Notes: generated by a model not told the origin, from the letters alone. Shown: positions 23,888-31,953, counted from the first letter of the stretch. The stretch is DNA of 64,000 nucleotides from Streptomyces maremycinicus (GCF_001184025.1 NZ_BBYG01000014.1:434001-498000); one strand, 5' to 3'. Made by a program: numbers and translations.

Positions 23888-26227
23888 CTACTTCCGCATC
23901 ACGGCGGGCTCGTGCCGGCGCAGCAGCCGGGAGACGAGGAGTCCGCAGACCGCCGAGAGCACGAGGAGCATGCCCACGTCGAGCAGCCACACCGCCGCCG
24001 AGTGCTCGAACAGCGGATCGGCGGTGATCTCGCCGGGCACGATCCCGGCCAGCCCGATGGTGCCGGCCATCGCGCCGAGCGCCCATCGCGCGGGCACCAG
24101 CCAGGCCAGCTGCTCCAGGCCGGGCACGCCGTCCAGGGTCAGCAGCGCCCCGCAGAAGACCACCTGGACGATGGCGAGCAGCACCAGCAGCGGCATCGTC
24201 ACCTCCTCCTTGTGGACCAGCGCGGAGATCACGAGGCCGTACATCATCGCCGTGAACGACAGCAGGGCCACGGCGACCGTGATCTCGACCAGGGGCGGCA
24301 TCAACACGCCCTCGCCGCCGGGCGCGCCGAGGTCGACGCCGAGCAGGGCGACCAGGGTGAGGACCACCGCCTGGACGACGGTCACCGTGCCGAGGACGAC
24401 GACCTTGGACAGCAGGTACGCCGATCTGGACAGGCCGACGGCGCGTTCCCGCCGGTAGATCACGCGTTCCTTGACGAGTTCGCGCACCGCGTTGGCCGCG
24501 CCGGTGAGGACGCCGCCGACGCACAGGATGAGCAGCACGTTCATCGCGTGCTCCCGGTCGAGCTCGCCGCCGGACAGGGCCCGGGCCATGGCGCCCATGA
24601 CGAACGGCAGCGCGATCATGATCGCGAGGAAGGTGCGGTCGGCGGCGAGCGCGGCCGTGTAGCGGCGGACCAGGGTGCCGAGCTGGGCGCTTCTGCTGCG
24701 GGGCCGGGGCGGCGGCAGCATGACCACCGGGCCGGAGCGGGGCAGCCGGGGCTGTTCGCTGTCGTTGACGACGTACTGTCGCCGGAACGGCGAATCGCGG
24801 TACTCCCCCGCCCAGTCCCGGTCCTGGTCGCGTTCGAAGGCCTCGAAGGCCTCGGGCCACTGTTCGAAGCCGAAGAAGGCGAGGGCGTCCTCGGGCGGCC
24901 CGTAGTAGGCGACCCTGCCGCCCGGCGCGAGCACCAGCAGCCGGTCGCAGACGTCGAGGCTCAGGACGCTGTGCGTGACGACGATGACCGTGCGGCCGTC
25001 GTCGGCGAGGCCGCGCAGCATGTGCATCACCGAGCGGTCCATGCCCGGGTCGAGGCCCGAGGTCGGCTCGTCCAGGAAGAGCAGCGAGGGCTTGGTCAGC
25101 AGTTCCAGGGCCACGCTGACGCGCTTGCGCTGGCCGCCGGACAGGCTGTGCACGGGCTGGTCGGCGCGCTGCTCGAGCCCGAGCTCACAGATGACCTCCT
25201 CGACCCGATCCCGGCGTTCGGCCTTGGCGGTGTCCTGCGGAAAGCGCAGTTCGGCGGCGTACACGAGCGCGCTGCGCACGGTCAGCTGGGCGTGCAGGAT
25301 GTCGTCCTGCGGGACCAGTCCGATGCGCTGGCGCAGCTCGGCGTAGTCGCGGTAGAGGTCGCGGCCGTCGTACACGACCGTGCCGTGGCCGGCCGGGCGC
25401 TGGCCGGTGAGGGCGCCGAGCAGCGTGGACTTGCCGGCGCCGCTGGGGCCGACGACCGCGAGCAGGCACTTCTCGCCCACCGGGAAGGACACGTGGTCGA
25501 GGAGGACCTTGCGGCCCCGGTCGACGGCGACCGTCAGGTCCTGTACGTCGAGGGAGACCTCGCCGGTGTCGACGTACTCCTGGAGCTGGTCGCCGACGAG
25601 ACAGAAGTCCGAGTGGCCGATGCCGACGATGTCGCCGGGGTCGAGGGGGGCACGGCTGACGGGCAGCCCGTTGAGATAGGTCCCGTTGTGGCTGCCGAGG
25701 TCGACGATCTCGTGGCCGCCCTCGGGCAGCGCGCGCAGTTCCGCGTGCCACCGCGAGACGACCAGGTCGTCGACGACGAGGTCGTTGTCGGTGGCGCGGC
25801 CGATGCGGACGGTGCGCGTCGGTATCGGGCGGACGGTGGTGGGTTCCCGGAAGGTGCCGGTGACACCGGGCATGGAGACCGCCGAGGGGCGTTCCGCCGC
25901 GGGCGGGGGGCGCCCCGACAGGACGAGGTACGGGCCGTCGTCGGGGCTGCCGACGCGGATCACGCTGCCGGGCCCGACGCCCCGTTCGCGCACGCGCCGG
26001 CCGTCGGTGTAGGTGCCGTTGGTGCTGTGTTCGTCGGCGAGCGTCCAGTGGTCGCCGTCGGGCCTGAGCACGGCGTGGTGCCAGGAGACGCGGATGTCGT
26101 CGAGGACGATGTCGCTGAGCGGGTCCCGTCCGATGCGGTAGTCGTGGCCCGGGATCAGCACGCTGGTGCCCGTCTCGGTCTCCAGCACGAGTTCGGGCGC
26201 GGTCGAGGAGACCGGTCGCTCCACCAT
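23888..26227 (-). CDS. ABC exporter with two FHA domains (Rv1747-like)
   Basis: 779 residues. FHA domain 1 is about 28-85 (RIGRDPLSDIVLDD, then STNGTY). A linker with Thr pairs (TGTFREPTTVRP) leads to FHA domain 2, about 140-192 (RIGRATDNDLVVDD, then SHNGTYLNG). The ATPase follows with Walker A GPSGAGKS at 260-267, signature SLSGGQRKRV at 361-370 and Walker B LLFLDEPTSGLD. After about 510 come six membrane helices of the ABC2/ABCG type. FHA domains bind phosphothreonine, so activity is probably set by the neighbouring kinase, as for PknF and Rv1747 of mycobacteria. The exported substrate is unknown. Confidence 0.93.
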   Translation of the reverse strand: MVERPVSSTAPELVLETETGTSVLIPGHDYRIGRDPLSDIVLDDIRVSWHHAVLRPDGDHWTLADEHSTNGTYTDGRRVRERGVGPGSVIRVGSPDDGPYLVLSGRPPPAAERPSAVSMPGVTGTFREPTTVRPIPTRTVRIGRATDNDLVVDDLVVSRWHAELRALPEGGHEIVDLGSHNGTYLNGLPVSRAPLDPGDIVGIGHSDFCLVGDQLQEYVDTGEVSLDVQDLTVAVDRGRKVLLDHVSFPVGEKCLLAVVGPSGAGKSTLLGALTGQRPAGHGTVVYDGRDLYRDYAELRQRIGLVPQDDILHAQLTVRSALVYAAELRFPQDTAKAERRDRVEEVICELGLEQRADQPVHSLSGGQRKRVSVALELLTKPSLLFLDEPTSGLDPGMDRSVMHMLRGLADDGRTVIVVTHSVLSLDVCDRLLVLAPGGRVAYYGPPEDALAFFGFEQWPEAFEAFERDQDRDWAGEYRDSPFRRQYVVNDSEQPRLPRSGPVVMLPPPRPRSRSAQLGTLVRRYTAALAADRTFLAIMIALPFVMGAMARALSGGELDREHAMNVLLILCVGGVLTGAANAVRELVKERVIYRRERAVGLSRSAYLLSKVVVLGTVTVVQAVVLTLVALLGVDLGAPGGEGVLMPPLVEITVAVALLSFTAMMYGLVISALVHKEEVTMPLLVLLAIVQVVFCGALLTLDGVPGLEQLAWLVPARWALGAMAGTIGLAGIVPGEITADPLFEHSAAVWLLDVGMLLVLSAVCGLLVSRLLRRHEPAVMRK

Positions 26228-26286
26228 GTCCGAATTCTATCGATCGGTACCGTTGTGTGCCCAACGGGCGGCGGAGCTCACGGAAG

Positions 26287-26697
26287 TCAGCCGACAGGGA
26301 GGACGAGCGCCGGGACGGTCCGCTGCATCCGCAGGGCGTCCACGGATTCGGCGAGCAGCTCGTACTCGGTGGTCTCGTCGCTGATCGCGATCCGCACCAG
26401 CCGGCCGCCCGCCAGCTCGTCGGCCACCAGCTCCTGCCGGTCCGCGTCGGCACACCAGGCGCGCAGCAGTTCGGGCACGTCCGGCACGTTGTCGGCGACC
26501 GGGACCAGGGCGCCCGGCGGGATGTGCTCGCTCTCGGGCCGCGGATCCAGCCGCTCGGCCATCCAGGAGGCCCGGTCCCGCAGCCACCACAGGGCGAGTG
26601 CCAGCGTCGGGGCTCGATAGGTGCCGAGCGGTACGCCGATCCGCCGGCCGTCGCAGACGCCGTATGCGGTGACATGGCACAGGAATTCGTCGTGCAC
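26287..26697 (-). CDS. small conserved Streptomyces protein of unknown function
   Basis: 136 residues from the GTG at 26697, nine bases after GGGGGAG. The N-terminal half carries HDEFLCHVTAYGVCDGRRIG and PLGTYRAPTLALALWWLRDRA; the C-terminal half is acidic (DNVPDVPELLRAWCADADRQE, then SDETTEYELLAES). I have a sense of having seen this motif in small Streptomyces regulators, but cannot name the family. It is predicted soluble. It lies 59 bases upstream of the FHA-ABC gene on the same strand and could be its operon leader. Confidence 0.65.
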   Translation of the reverse strand: MHDEFLCHVTAYGVCDGRRIGVPLGTYRAPTLALALWWLRDRASWMAERLDPRPESEHIPPGALVPVADNVPDVPELLRAWCADADRQELVADELAGGRLVRIAISDETTEYELLAESVDALRMQRTVPALVLPVG

Positions 26698-27004
26698 GAT
26701 TCTCTCCCCCGGTGCTCGCAGGCCGGTCGCGCCTCGCTTTCCGTGCGGCTCCTGTGGGGTGAACTGCCCCTGACCTTCGAGTATGTTCACTCTTGAAACA
26801 CTGTCACCATGACTTTCCGGCCAGTCTCTTGGCATATTCCGTGCCGTTCATGGCCGAAATGCTGCGAGCACCGGATCACACCGTCATTACCCGGCAGGTA
26901 ATCGACCCGGACGGCGGGCGCGGGCAAGGTGGTCACAACGGATCGGCGATAACCGAGATCCGGGACCTGACCAGTATCGATGACCTCAATGGAGGAGATT
27001 CACG
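26698..27004. other. divergent intergenic region before the SnoaL-like gene
   Basis: 307 bases with no credible gene. At 26886-26902 there is a perfect inverted repeat ATTACC-N5-GGTAAT, a possible operator. The stretch 26780-26850 is AT-richer than its surroundings and may hold the promoter of the minus-strand gene. Near the right end GGAGGAG (26992-26998) is the ribosome-binding site of the SnoaL-like gene. Confidence 0.5.
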
Positions 27005-27388
27005 ATGTCCGCGAACACCGACCGCCACGCCGATGCCGTCGCCCGTTACTTCGAGGCCTGGAACGCACGGGACCCCGAGGCTTTGGCCAAGGCTGTTACC
27101 GCCGCGTGGGCCGTGGACGGAGGCTACACCGACCCCCTCGCCGACGTCCGGGGCCACGAGCAGATCGCGGCGGTGATCGCGGCGGCACACGCGCAGTTCC
27201 CGGGCTTCGCCTTCCGGCCGACCGGCAAGGTGGACGCGCACCACAACACGGCCCGCTTCTCCTGGGAGTTGGTGAGCGAGGCCGGAGGTGCGGCGCCGGT
27301 GGCCGGATCCGACGTCATCACTCTGGACACCGAGAACCGGATCACCGCCGTCCTCGGATTCCTCGACCGGGTGCCCGACGGGGCCTGA
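27005..27388 (+). CDS. SnoaL/NTF2-fold small protein
   Basis: 127 residues with the cone-shaped NTF2/SnoaL pattern: N-terminal helix ADAVARYFEAWNARDPEAL, then GGYTDPLADVRGHEQIAAVIAAAHAQFPGFAF and FSWELVSEAGG, ending with the strand ENRITAVLGFLDRVPD. Members isomerise or hydrate small molecules or just bind them; there is no clue to the ligand. Ribosome-binding site GGAGGAG is six bases before the ATG. A DUF1905 gene follows 71 bases on, past a strong RNA stem. Confidence 0.88.
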   Translation: MSANTDRHADAVARYFEAWNARDPEALAKAVTAAWAVDGGYTDPLADVRGHEQIAAVIAAAHAQFPGFAFRPTGKVDAHHNTARFSWELVSEAGGAAPVAGSDVITLDTENRITAVLGFLDRVPDGA

Positions 27389-27406
27389 GGCCGACGGCGG
27401 TGAATT

Positions 27407-27454
27407 CCTCCGCTCGCGGCGGTCCACCCGAGGGGAGATCACCGCGAGCGGAGG
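27407..27454 (+). promoter_or_regulatory. 13-bp stem that hides the ribosome-binding site of the DUF1905 gene
   Basis: CCTCCGCTCGCGG at 27407-27419 is a perfect complement of CCGCGAGCGGAGG at 27442-27454, with a 22-base loop. The GGAGG at the end of the right arm (27450-27454) is the ribosome-binding site for the ATG at 27460. In RNA this stem would block initiation, or act as a terminator/processing site between the two genes. No U-tract follows, so a simple intrinsic terminator is less likely. Confidence 0.7.
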
Positions 27455-27459
27455 ACGTC

Positions 27460-27747
27460 ATGAGCGAGAACGGAATCATGAGCACCGAATTCACGGCCGT
27501 GCTGCGCAAGAGCCCGGCAAAAGGCGGCGGGACCTATGCCGTCCGGCCGGGGTCCGCCGAATTCTTCGGAACCCGCGGACTGGTCAAGATCTCCGGAACG
27601 GTCGACGGACATCCGTTCCGGAGTTCGTTCATGGCCCTCGGGGACGGCACCCACAAACTTCCCGTCAACGCCGAGGTACGCGAGGCGATCGGAAAGCAGG
27701 AGGGCGACTCCGTATCCGCACGGCTGACGGAACGGCTCAGCCGTTGA
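27460..27747 (+). CDS. DUF1905 domain protein
   Basis: 95 residues (ATG at 27460; a second ATG at 27478 gives 89). TEFTAVLRKSPAKGGGTYAVRP, FFGTRGLVKISGTVDGHPFRSSFMALGDGTHKLPVNAEVREAIGKQEGDSV is the compact beta-barrel of DUF1905, a family without a known reaction that is often fused to a YdeI-type domain. Here it stands alone. Its last 11 bases overlap the end of the convergent aldo/keto reductase gene. Initiation is probably limited by the upstream stem. Confidence 0.85.
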   Translation: MSENGIMSTEFTAVLRKSPAKGGGTYAVRPGSAEFFGTRGLVKISGTVDGHPFRSSFMALGDGTHKLPVNAEVREAIGKQEGDSVSARLTERLSR

Positions 27748-28729
27748 TCACCGCGTCGATCCGGGTCAGCTCCTCGGCGTCGAAGTCCAGGTTGGCCAGG
27801 GCGCCGACACTGTCCTCGATCTGCCGGGCGCTGCTCGCGCCCACCAGCGCGGAGGTCACCCGGCCCCCGCGCAGCACCCAGGCCAGCGCCAGCTGGGCGA
27901 GGGACTGGCCGCGGGACTTGGCGATGTCGTCGAGGGCGCGCAGCTTGCCGGTGAGCTCCTCGGTGAGCGCCTCGGAGTTCAGGAACGGGCTGTCGCTCGC
28001 CGCCCGCGAGTCCTCCGGGATGCCGTTCAGATAGCGGCCGGTCAGCAGGCCCTGCTCCAGCGGCGAGAACACGATCGACCCGACCTGGAGCTCGTCCAGG
28101 GCGTCGAGCAGGCCCTCGCTCTCGGGGCGGCGGTCGAGCATCGAGTAGCGCGGCTGGTGGATCAGCAGCGGGGTGCCCAGCTCACCGAGGATGCGGGCGG
28201 CCTCACGGGTCTGCTCCGCCGAGTAGTTGGAGACACCGACGTAGAGCGCCTTGCCCTGCTGGACGGCGGTGTGCAGGGCGCCCATCGTCTCCTCCAGGGG
28301 AGTCTCCGGGTCGGGGCGGTGCGAGTAGAAGATGTCGACGTAGTCCAGACCCATCCGGGTCAGGCTCCGGTCGAGCGAGGACAGCAGGTACTTGCGCGAA
28401 CCCCACTCACCGTACGGGCCCGGCCACATCAGGTAGCCGGCCTTGGTGGAGATGACCAGCTCGTCCCGGTAGGGCGCGAAGTCCGCCTTCAGCGCCTCGC
28501 CCAGCGCGGACTCGGCGGCGCCGGGCGGCGGCCCGTAGTTGTTGGCCAGGTCGAAGTGGGTGATGCCGAGGTCGAAGGCGCGGCGCAGGATGGCCCGCTG
28601 CGTCTCGACCGGGCGGTCCGGCCCGAAGTTGTGCCACAGTCCGAGCGACAGCGCCGGGAGCTTCAGGCCGCTGCGTCCGGTGCGCCGGTAGGGCATGTCG
28701 GCGTAGCGGTCGGGGTGTGCGGTGTACAA
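27737..28729 (-). CDS. aldo/keto reductase (YghZ / glyceraldehyde-3-phosphate reductase type)
   Basis: 330 residues. Tetrad residues D60 and Y65 lie in HFDLANNYGPPPG and K96 in ISTKAGYLMWPGPYGEWGSRKYL; the His is in DIFYSHRPDPETP. The ANNYGPPPGAAE and GYLMWPGPYGEWGS stretches are characteristic of the YghZ group, which reduces L-glyceraldehyde 3-phosphate and methylglyoxal in E. coli. It is divergent from a LysR gene, which may control it. Confidence 0.92.
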   Translation of the reverse strand: MYTAHPDRYADMPYRRTGRSGLKLPALSLGLWHNFGPDRPVETQRAILRRAFDLGITHFDLANNYGPPPGAAESALGEALKADFAPYRDELVISTKAGYLMWPGPYGEWGSRKYLLSSLDRSLTRMGLDYVDIFYSHRPDPETPLEETMGALHTAVQQGKALYVGVSNYSAEQTREAARILGELGTPLLIHQPRYSMLDRRPESEGLLDALDELQVGSIVFSPLEQGLLTGRYLNGIPEDSRAASDSPFLNSEALTEELTGKLRALDDIAKSRGQSLAQLALAWVLRGGRVTSALVGASSARQIEDSVGALANLDFDAEELTRIDAVING

Positions 28730-28843
28730 CGCGACTCCAAGAAGATCGGTTTCGGAACCTGACCGCTGTCCACTCTGGCTCGACCTGCGGGTAGTGGTCC
28801 AACAGAAGAATCCGATGGAATTGTGCGGCTACGCTTCTCAATC

Positions 28844-29728
28844 ATGGAACTGCGCCACCTCCAGCACTTCGTCGCGGTCGCCGAGGACCAGCACTTCACC
28901 CGGGCCGCCGAACGCCTGATGGTCTCCCAGTCGGGCCTGTCGGCGTCGATCCGGGCACTGGAGCGGGAACTGCGCGCTCCGCTCTTCGTGCGGACCACCC
29001 GCCGGGTGACGCTGACGGAGGCGGGCCGGGCACTGCTGGCCGAGGCCGAGCGGATCCTCGCGCAGGTGCGGGCGGCCCACGAGGCGGTGGCGGCCGTGCA
29101 GGGCGTGGTGCGCGGCACCCTCTCCGTGGGCACCGAGCAGTGCATCGCCGGGGTGGACGTGGCGGGGCTGCTGGCGGCGTTCCGGCGGCGTCATCCCGAT
29201 GTGGAGATCCGGTTGCGGCAGACCGGCTCGGGCGCGCTCGGCGAGGAGGTCGCGGCCGGCCGGCTCGACCTGGCCTTCGCCTACCGGACCCAGACGGACA
29301 CCGATCAGCTCCGCTGCGCGCCGCTGGCCAGCGAGCCGATGTACGTGCTGTGCCACCCCGACCACCGGCTCACCGGGGTGTCGGCGGCGCTGACGCCGCA
29401 GGACGTGGCGGGCGAGGTGTTCGTCGACTTCCACCCGGACTGGGGCCCGCGCCGCGCCACCGACGCCGCGTTCGCCGAGGCGGGTGTGCGGCGCACGGTC
29501 GCCCTGGAGGTCAACGACGTGCACAGCCTGCTGGACCTGGTGGACGAGAACCTCGGCGTCGCCGTCGTACCGCGTCATTTCCGGCACAAGCGGGAGGCGC
29601 TCACCGCACTGCCCCTCAAGGGCACCGGCGAGGCGGTGTACGAGACGGTCGCCCTGCTGCCGCCCGCGCGGTCGACCAGCCCGGCGGCCCGGGCGCTGAT
29701 GGCGCTGCTGGAAACGGGGAGCGGCTGA
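28844..29728 (+). CDS. LysR-family transcriptional regulator
   Basis: 294 residues from the ATG at 28844. Residues 1-60 form the winged helix-turn-helix (MELRHLQHFVAVAEDQHFTR, then QSGLSASIRALERELRAPLF). The rest is the periplasmic-binding-protein-like effector domain (LSVGTEQCIAGVDVAGLLAAFRRRHP, then LVDENLGVAVVP). TACGCT ends about eight bases before the ATG, so the message may be leaderless. It is divergent from the YghZ-like gene across a 114-base gap that contains GGTT-TCGG-AACC near 28746. Confidence 0.92.
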   Translation: MELRHLQHFVAVAEDQHFTRAAERLMVSQSGLSASIRALERELRAPLFVRTTRRVTLTEAGRALLAEAERILAQVRAAHEAVAAVQGVVRGTLSVGTEQCIAGVDVAGLLAAFRRRHPDVEIRLRQTGSGALGEEVAAGRLDLAFAYRTQTDTDQLRCAPLASEPMYVLCHPDHRLTGVSAALTPQDVAGEVFVDFHPDWGPRRATDAAFAEAGVRRTVALEVNDVHSLLDLVDENLGVAVVPRHFRHKREALTALPLKGTGEAVYETVALLPPARSTSPAARALMALLETGSG

Positions 29729-29753
29729 GCGCGGGGTGCGCGATGGTGGAGGA

Positions 29754-30266
29754 ATGCATGCCAAGGACATCCTCATCGACGGTTACGAACGCATCCGGGA
29801 AGAGGTCCACGCCGCCGTCGAGGGCCTGGACCCCGACGACCTGAACGCCCGGCCCACCGCCGAGTCCAACTCGATCGCCTGGCTCGTCTGGCATCTCACC
29901 CGCGTCCAGGACGACCATCTGGCCGACGCCTTCGGACTCGACCAGGTGTGGCTGGCCCAGGACTGGGAGAAACGGTTCGGCCTCGACCTGCCGCGGCAGG
30001 ACACCGGGTACGGCCACAGCGACGCGAAGGTCGCGAAGGTGCGGGTCTCCGACGCCGGCCTGCTGACCGGGTACCACGACGCGGTGCATGCGCAGAGCCT
30101 GGCGGCACTGCGCGCGCTGACGGCGGCGGACCTGGATCGCGTCGTGGACGAGCGCTGGGATCCGCCCGTCACCCTGGGCGTACGGCTGGTCAGCGTGCTG
30201 TCCGACGATCTCCAGCACGTCGGACAGGCCGCCTATGTCCGCGGACTGCTTCAGAGCGCGGCGTAA
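29754..30266 (+). CDS. DinB/DUF664-type four-helix protein
   Basis: 170 residues from the ATG at 29754; a GTG at 29736 would add six residues. The pattern KDILIDGYERIREEVHAAVEGLDPDDL, then SNSIAWLVWHLTRVQDDHLAD, and SVLSDDLQHVGQAAYVRGLL near the end fits the DinB-like bundle. H48 in WHLTRVQDDH, H52-type residues and the final DDLQHVGQ would bind a divalent metal. Actinobacterial members include mycothiol-dependent enzymes. Its last 16 bases overlap the end of the adenosine deaminase gene on the other strand. Confidence 0.85.
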   Translation: MHAKDILIDGYERIREEVHAAVEGLDPDDLNARPTAESNSIAWLVWHLTRVQDDHLADAFGLDQVWLAQDWEKRFGLDLPRQDTGYGHSDAKVAKVRVSDAGLLTGYHDAVHAQSLAALRALTAADLDRVVDERWDPPVTLGVRLVSVLSDDLQHVGQAAYVRGLLQSAA

Positions 30267-31318
30267 CCCGGAAGGACGACGTCCTCGATGAGCGCGTTGC
30301 GCTCGTCGAACGGCAGGAACGCGCTCTTGAGGGCGTTCACCGTCACGGTGCGCAGGTCGTCGAGGGTCCAGCCGGCCTCCTGCACGAGCAGCGACATCTC
30401 GCGGGTCATCGTCGTGCCGGAGACCAGCCGGTTGTCGGTGTTGAGGGTGACGCGGAAGCCGAGGTTCTTCAGCTCGGTGATGGGGTGCTCGGCGATCGAG
30501 GCGGCGGCGCCGGTCTGGAGGTTGGAGGTCGGGCACATCTCCAGGGCCACCCGGCGGTCGCGCACCCAGCCGGCCAGCCGGCCGAGCTTGCCGTCCACGA
30601 TGTCGTCGGTGATGCGCACGCCGTGGCCGATGCGCTGGGCGCCGCAGACCTGGAGGGCCTGGTGGATGCTGGGCAGGCCGTGGGCCTCGCCGGCGTGGAT
30701 GGTGAAGGGGACGCTCTCGCGGCGCAGGTGCTCGAAGGCGGCGAGGTGGTCGGCGGGCGGGAAGCCGTCCTCGGCGCCGGCGATGTCGAAGCCGACGACA
30801 CCGGCGTCCCGGAAGGCGACCGCGAGGTCGGCGGCCTCGCGTACGCGGTCGAACATCCGCATGCCGCAGAGCAGCGTGCCGACCCGGACCGGCGTCCCGG
30901 CCGCCGCCGCCTTGGCCATACCGGCCGCGAGGCCCTCCTGGACGGTCTCCACGACCTCGGCGAGCGTCAGCCCGCCGTTGACGTTCAGCTCCGGCGCGTA
31001 GCGGACCTCGCCGTAGACGACTCCGTCGGCCGCCAGGTCGAGCACGTACTCCTCCGCGGTGCGCAGCAGGCCCTCGCGGGTCTGCATGACGGCGAGGGTG
31101 TGCTCGAAGGTGGCTATGTAGCGCACCAGGTCACCCGAGTTGGCGGCCTCGTAGTACCAGGCGGCGAGCTCGTCGGGGTCGGTGGTGGGCAGGGTGTGGC
31201 CGACCGCGTCCGCGAGCTCGACGACGGTGGCGGGGCGCAGGCCGCCGTCGAGGTGATCGTGCAGGACGGCCTTGGGCAGGCGGCGGAGGGTGTCGGCGTC
31301 GATGTGGGGCGCGGTCAT
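30251..31318 (-). CDS. add: adenosine deaminase
   Basis: 355 residues from the ATG at 31318, eight bases after GAGGAA. The zinc ligands are in KAVLHDHLDGGLRP (HxH), HAGEAHGLPSI, QRIGHGVRI and NTDNRLVSGTTM. EMCPTSNLQTGA is the family signature. The enzyme deaminates adenosine to inosine in purine salvage. It follows the VOC gene at 31415-31810 in the same direction and the same reading frame, separated by the 12-base repeat array. Confidence 0.95.
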   Translation of the reverse strand: MTAPHIDADTLRRLPKAVLHDHLDGGLRPATVVELADAVGHTLPTTDPDELAAWYYEAANSGDLVRYIATFEHTLAVMQTREGLLRTAEEYVLDLAADGVVYGEVRYAPELNVNGGLTLAEVVETVQEGLAAGMAKAAAAGTPVRVGTLLCGMRMFDRVREAADLAVAFRDAGVVGFDIAGAEDGFPPADHLAAFEHLRRESVPFTIHAGEAHGLPSIHQALQVCGAQRIGHGVRITDDIVDGKLGRLAGWVRDRRVALEMCPTSNLQTGAAASIAEHPITELKNLGFRVTLNTDNRLVSGTTMTREMSLLVQEAGWTLDDLRTVTVNALKSAFLPFDERNALIEDVVLPGYAAL

Positions 31319-31343
31319 GAGCGTGTTCCTCGGCAAGGGGATC

Positions 31344-31427
31344 TCAGGTGGTCTCTGAGGGGCTTCTCAGGGGGCTGGTCAGGGGGCTGTGCAGGGGGTT
31401 CGTCAGGGGTCTTCTCAGGGGGTGGCG
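31344..31427. repeat. 12-bp tandem repeat array between VOC gene and add
   Basis: Seven units with an exact 12-base step, each based on CAGGGGGCTNNT; unit starts at 31344-31345, 31356, 31368, 31380, 31392, 31404 and 31416. The outer units are decayed (CAGGTGG, TGAGGGG). On the minus strand, units at 31415, 31403, 31379 and 31367 read TGA in the frame shared by the VOC gene and add; the first of these is the VOC stop codon. A protein-coding role across the array is therefore excluded. Confidence 0.85.
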
Positions 31428-31810
31428 GGCTGGAGCAGGTCCCAGCGGTTCCCGTACAGGTCCTGGAAGACGGCGACGGAGCCGTAGGACTCGTGGCGGG
31501 GCTCCTCCAGGAAGGTCACGCCGGCGGCGAGCATGCGGGCGTGGTCGCCGGCGAAGTCCTCGGTGTGCAGGAAGAACCCGACGCGGCCGCCGGTCTGGTC
31601 GCCGATCCGGGCGCGCTGGGTGTCGCCCTTGGCCCGGGCGAGCAGCAGCCCGACGCCGTCCTGCCGCTCCCCCGGCCGCACGACGACCCAGCGGGCGCCG
31701 CCGGGCCGGGGTTCGTCCTCGACGAGCCGGAACCCGAGGGCCTCGGTGTAGAAGCGGATCGCCTCGTCGTAGTCGTCGACGACAAGCGTGACCAGGGCGA
31801 TGCGACTCAT
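31415..31810 (-). CDS. glyoxalase/VOC-family protein
   Basis: 131 residues, one VOC module: SRIALVTLVVDDYDEAIRFYTEALGFRLVED, WVVVRPGERQDGVGLLLA, then VGFFLHTEDFAGDHARMLAAGVTF and YGSVAVFQDLYGNRWDLLQP. The H in HTEDF and the E/Q positions could hold metal. The group is close to uncharacterised lactoylglutathione-lyase-like proteins. A palindromic promoter site lies 55-72 bases upstream of its ATG. Confidence 0.9.
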   Translation of the reverse strand: MSRIALVTLVVDDYDEAIRFYTEALGFRLVEDEPRPGGARWVVVRPGERQDGVGLLLARAKGDTQRARIGDQTGGRVGFFLHTEDFAGDHARMLAAGVTFLEEPRHESYGSVAVFQDLYGNRWDLLQPATP

Positions 31811-31864
31811 CGTGGCCTTTCGGGGAGCGTGCGGGAGGCTGCCGGGAGGGGCGATTGACGGGAG

Positions 31865-31882
31865 AGGTTATACGTAAAACCT
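31865..31882 (-). promoter_or_regulatory. palindromic operator with -10 element ahead of the VOC-add genes
   Basis: AGGTTATACGTAAAACCT, an 18-base palindrome with a single mismatched pair (AGGTTnTACGTAnAACCT). On the minus strand it contains TATAAC, a good -10 hexamer, about 55 bases before the VOC ATG. A repressor bound here would block the promoter. No regulator gene adjoins it, so the binding protein is unknown. Confidence 0.6.
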
Positions 31883-31953
31883 ACTCCACGCCAGTCGCCT
31901 CGGCGGCGCCCGCTCAGGCCCACTCCGCCGGGTGAGGCCGGAGGCAAGCGTCG

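Noticed and set aside
23372..26620. A 1082-codon open frame on the plus strand
   Set aside because: It lies exactly opposite the FHA-ABC and SH3-like genes; its peptide is low-complexity His/Gly/Glu/Val typical of antisense frames in GC-rich DNA, and no family motif is visible.
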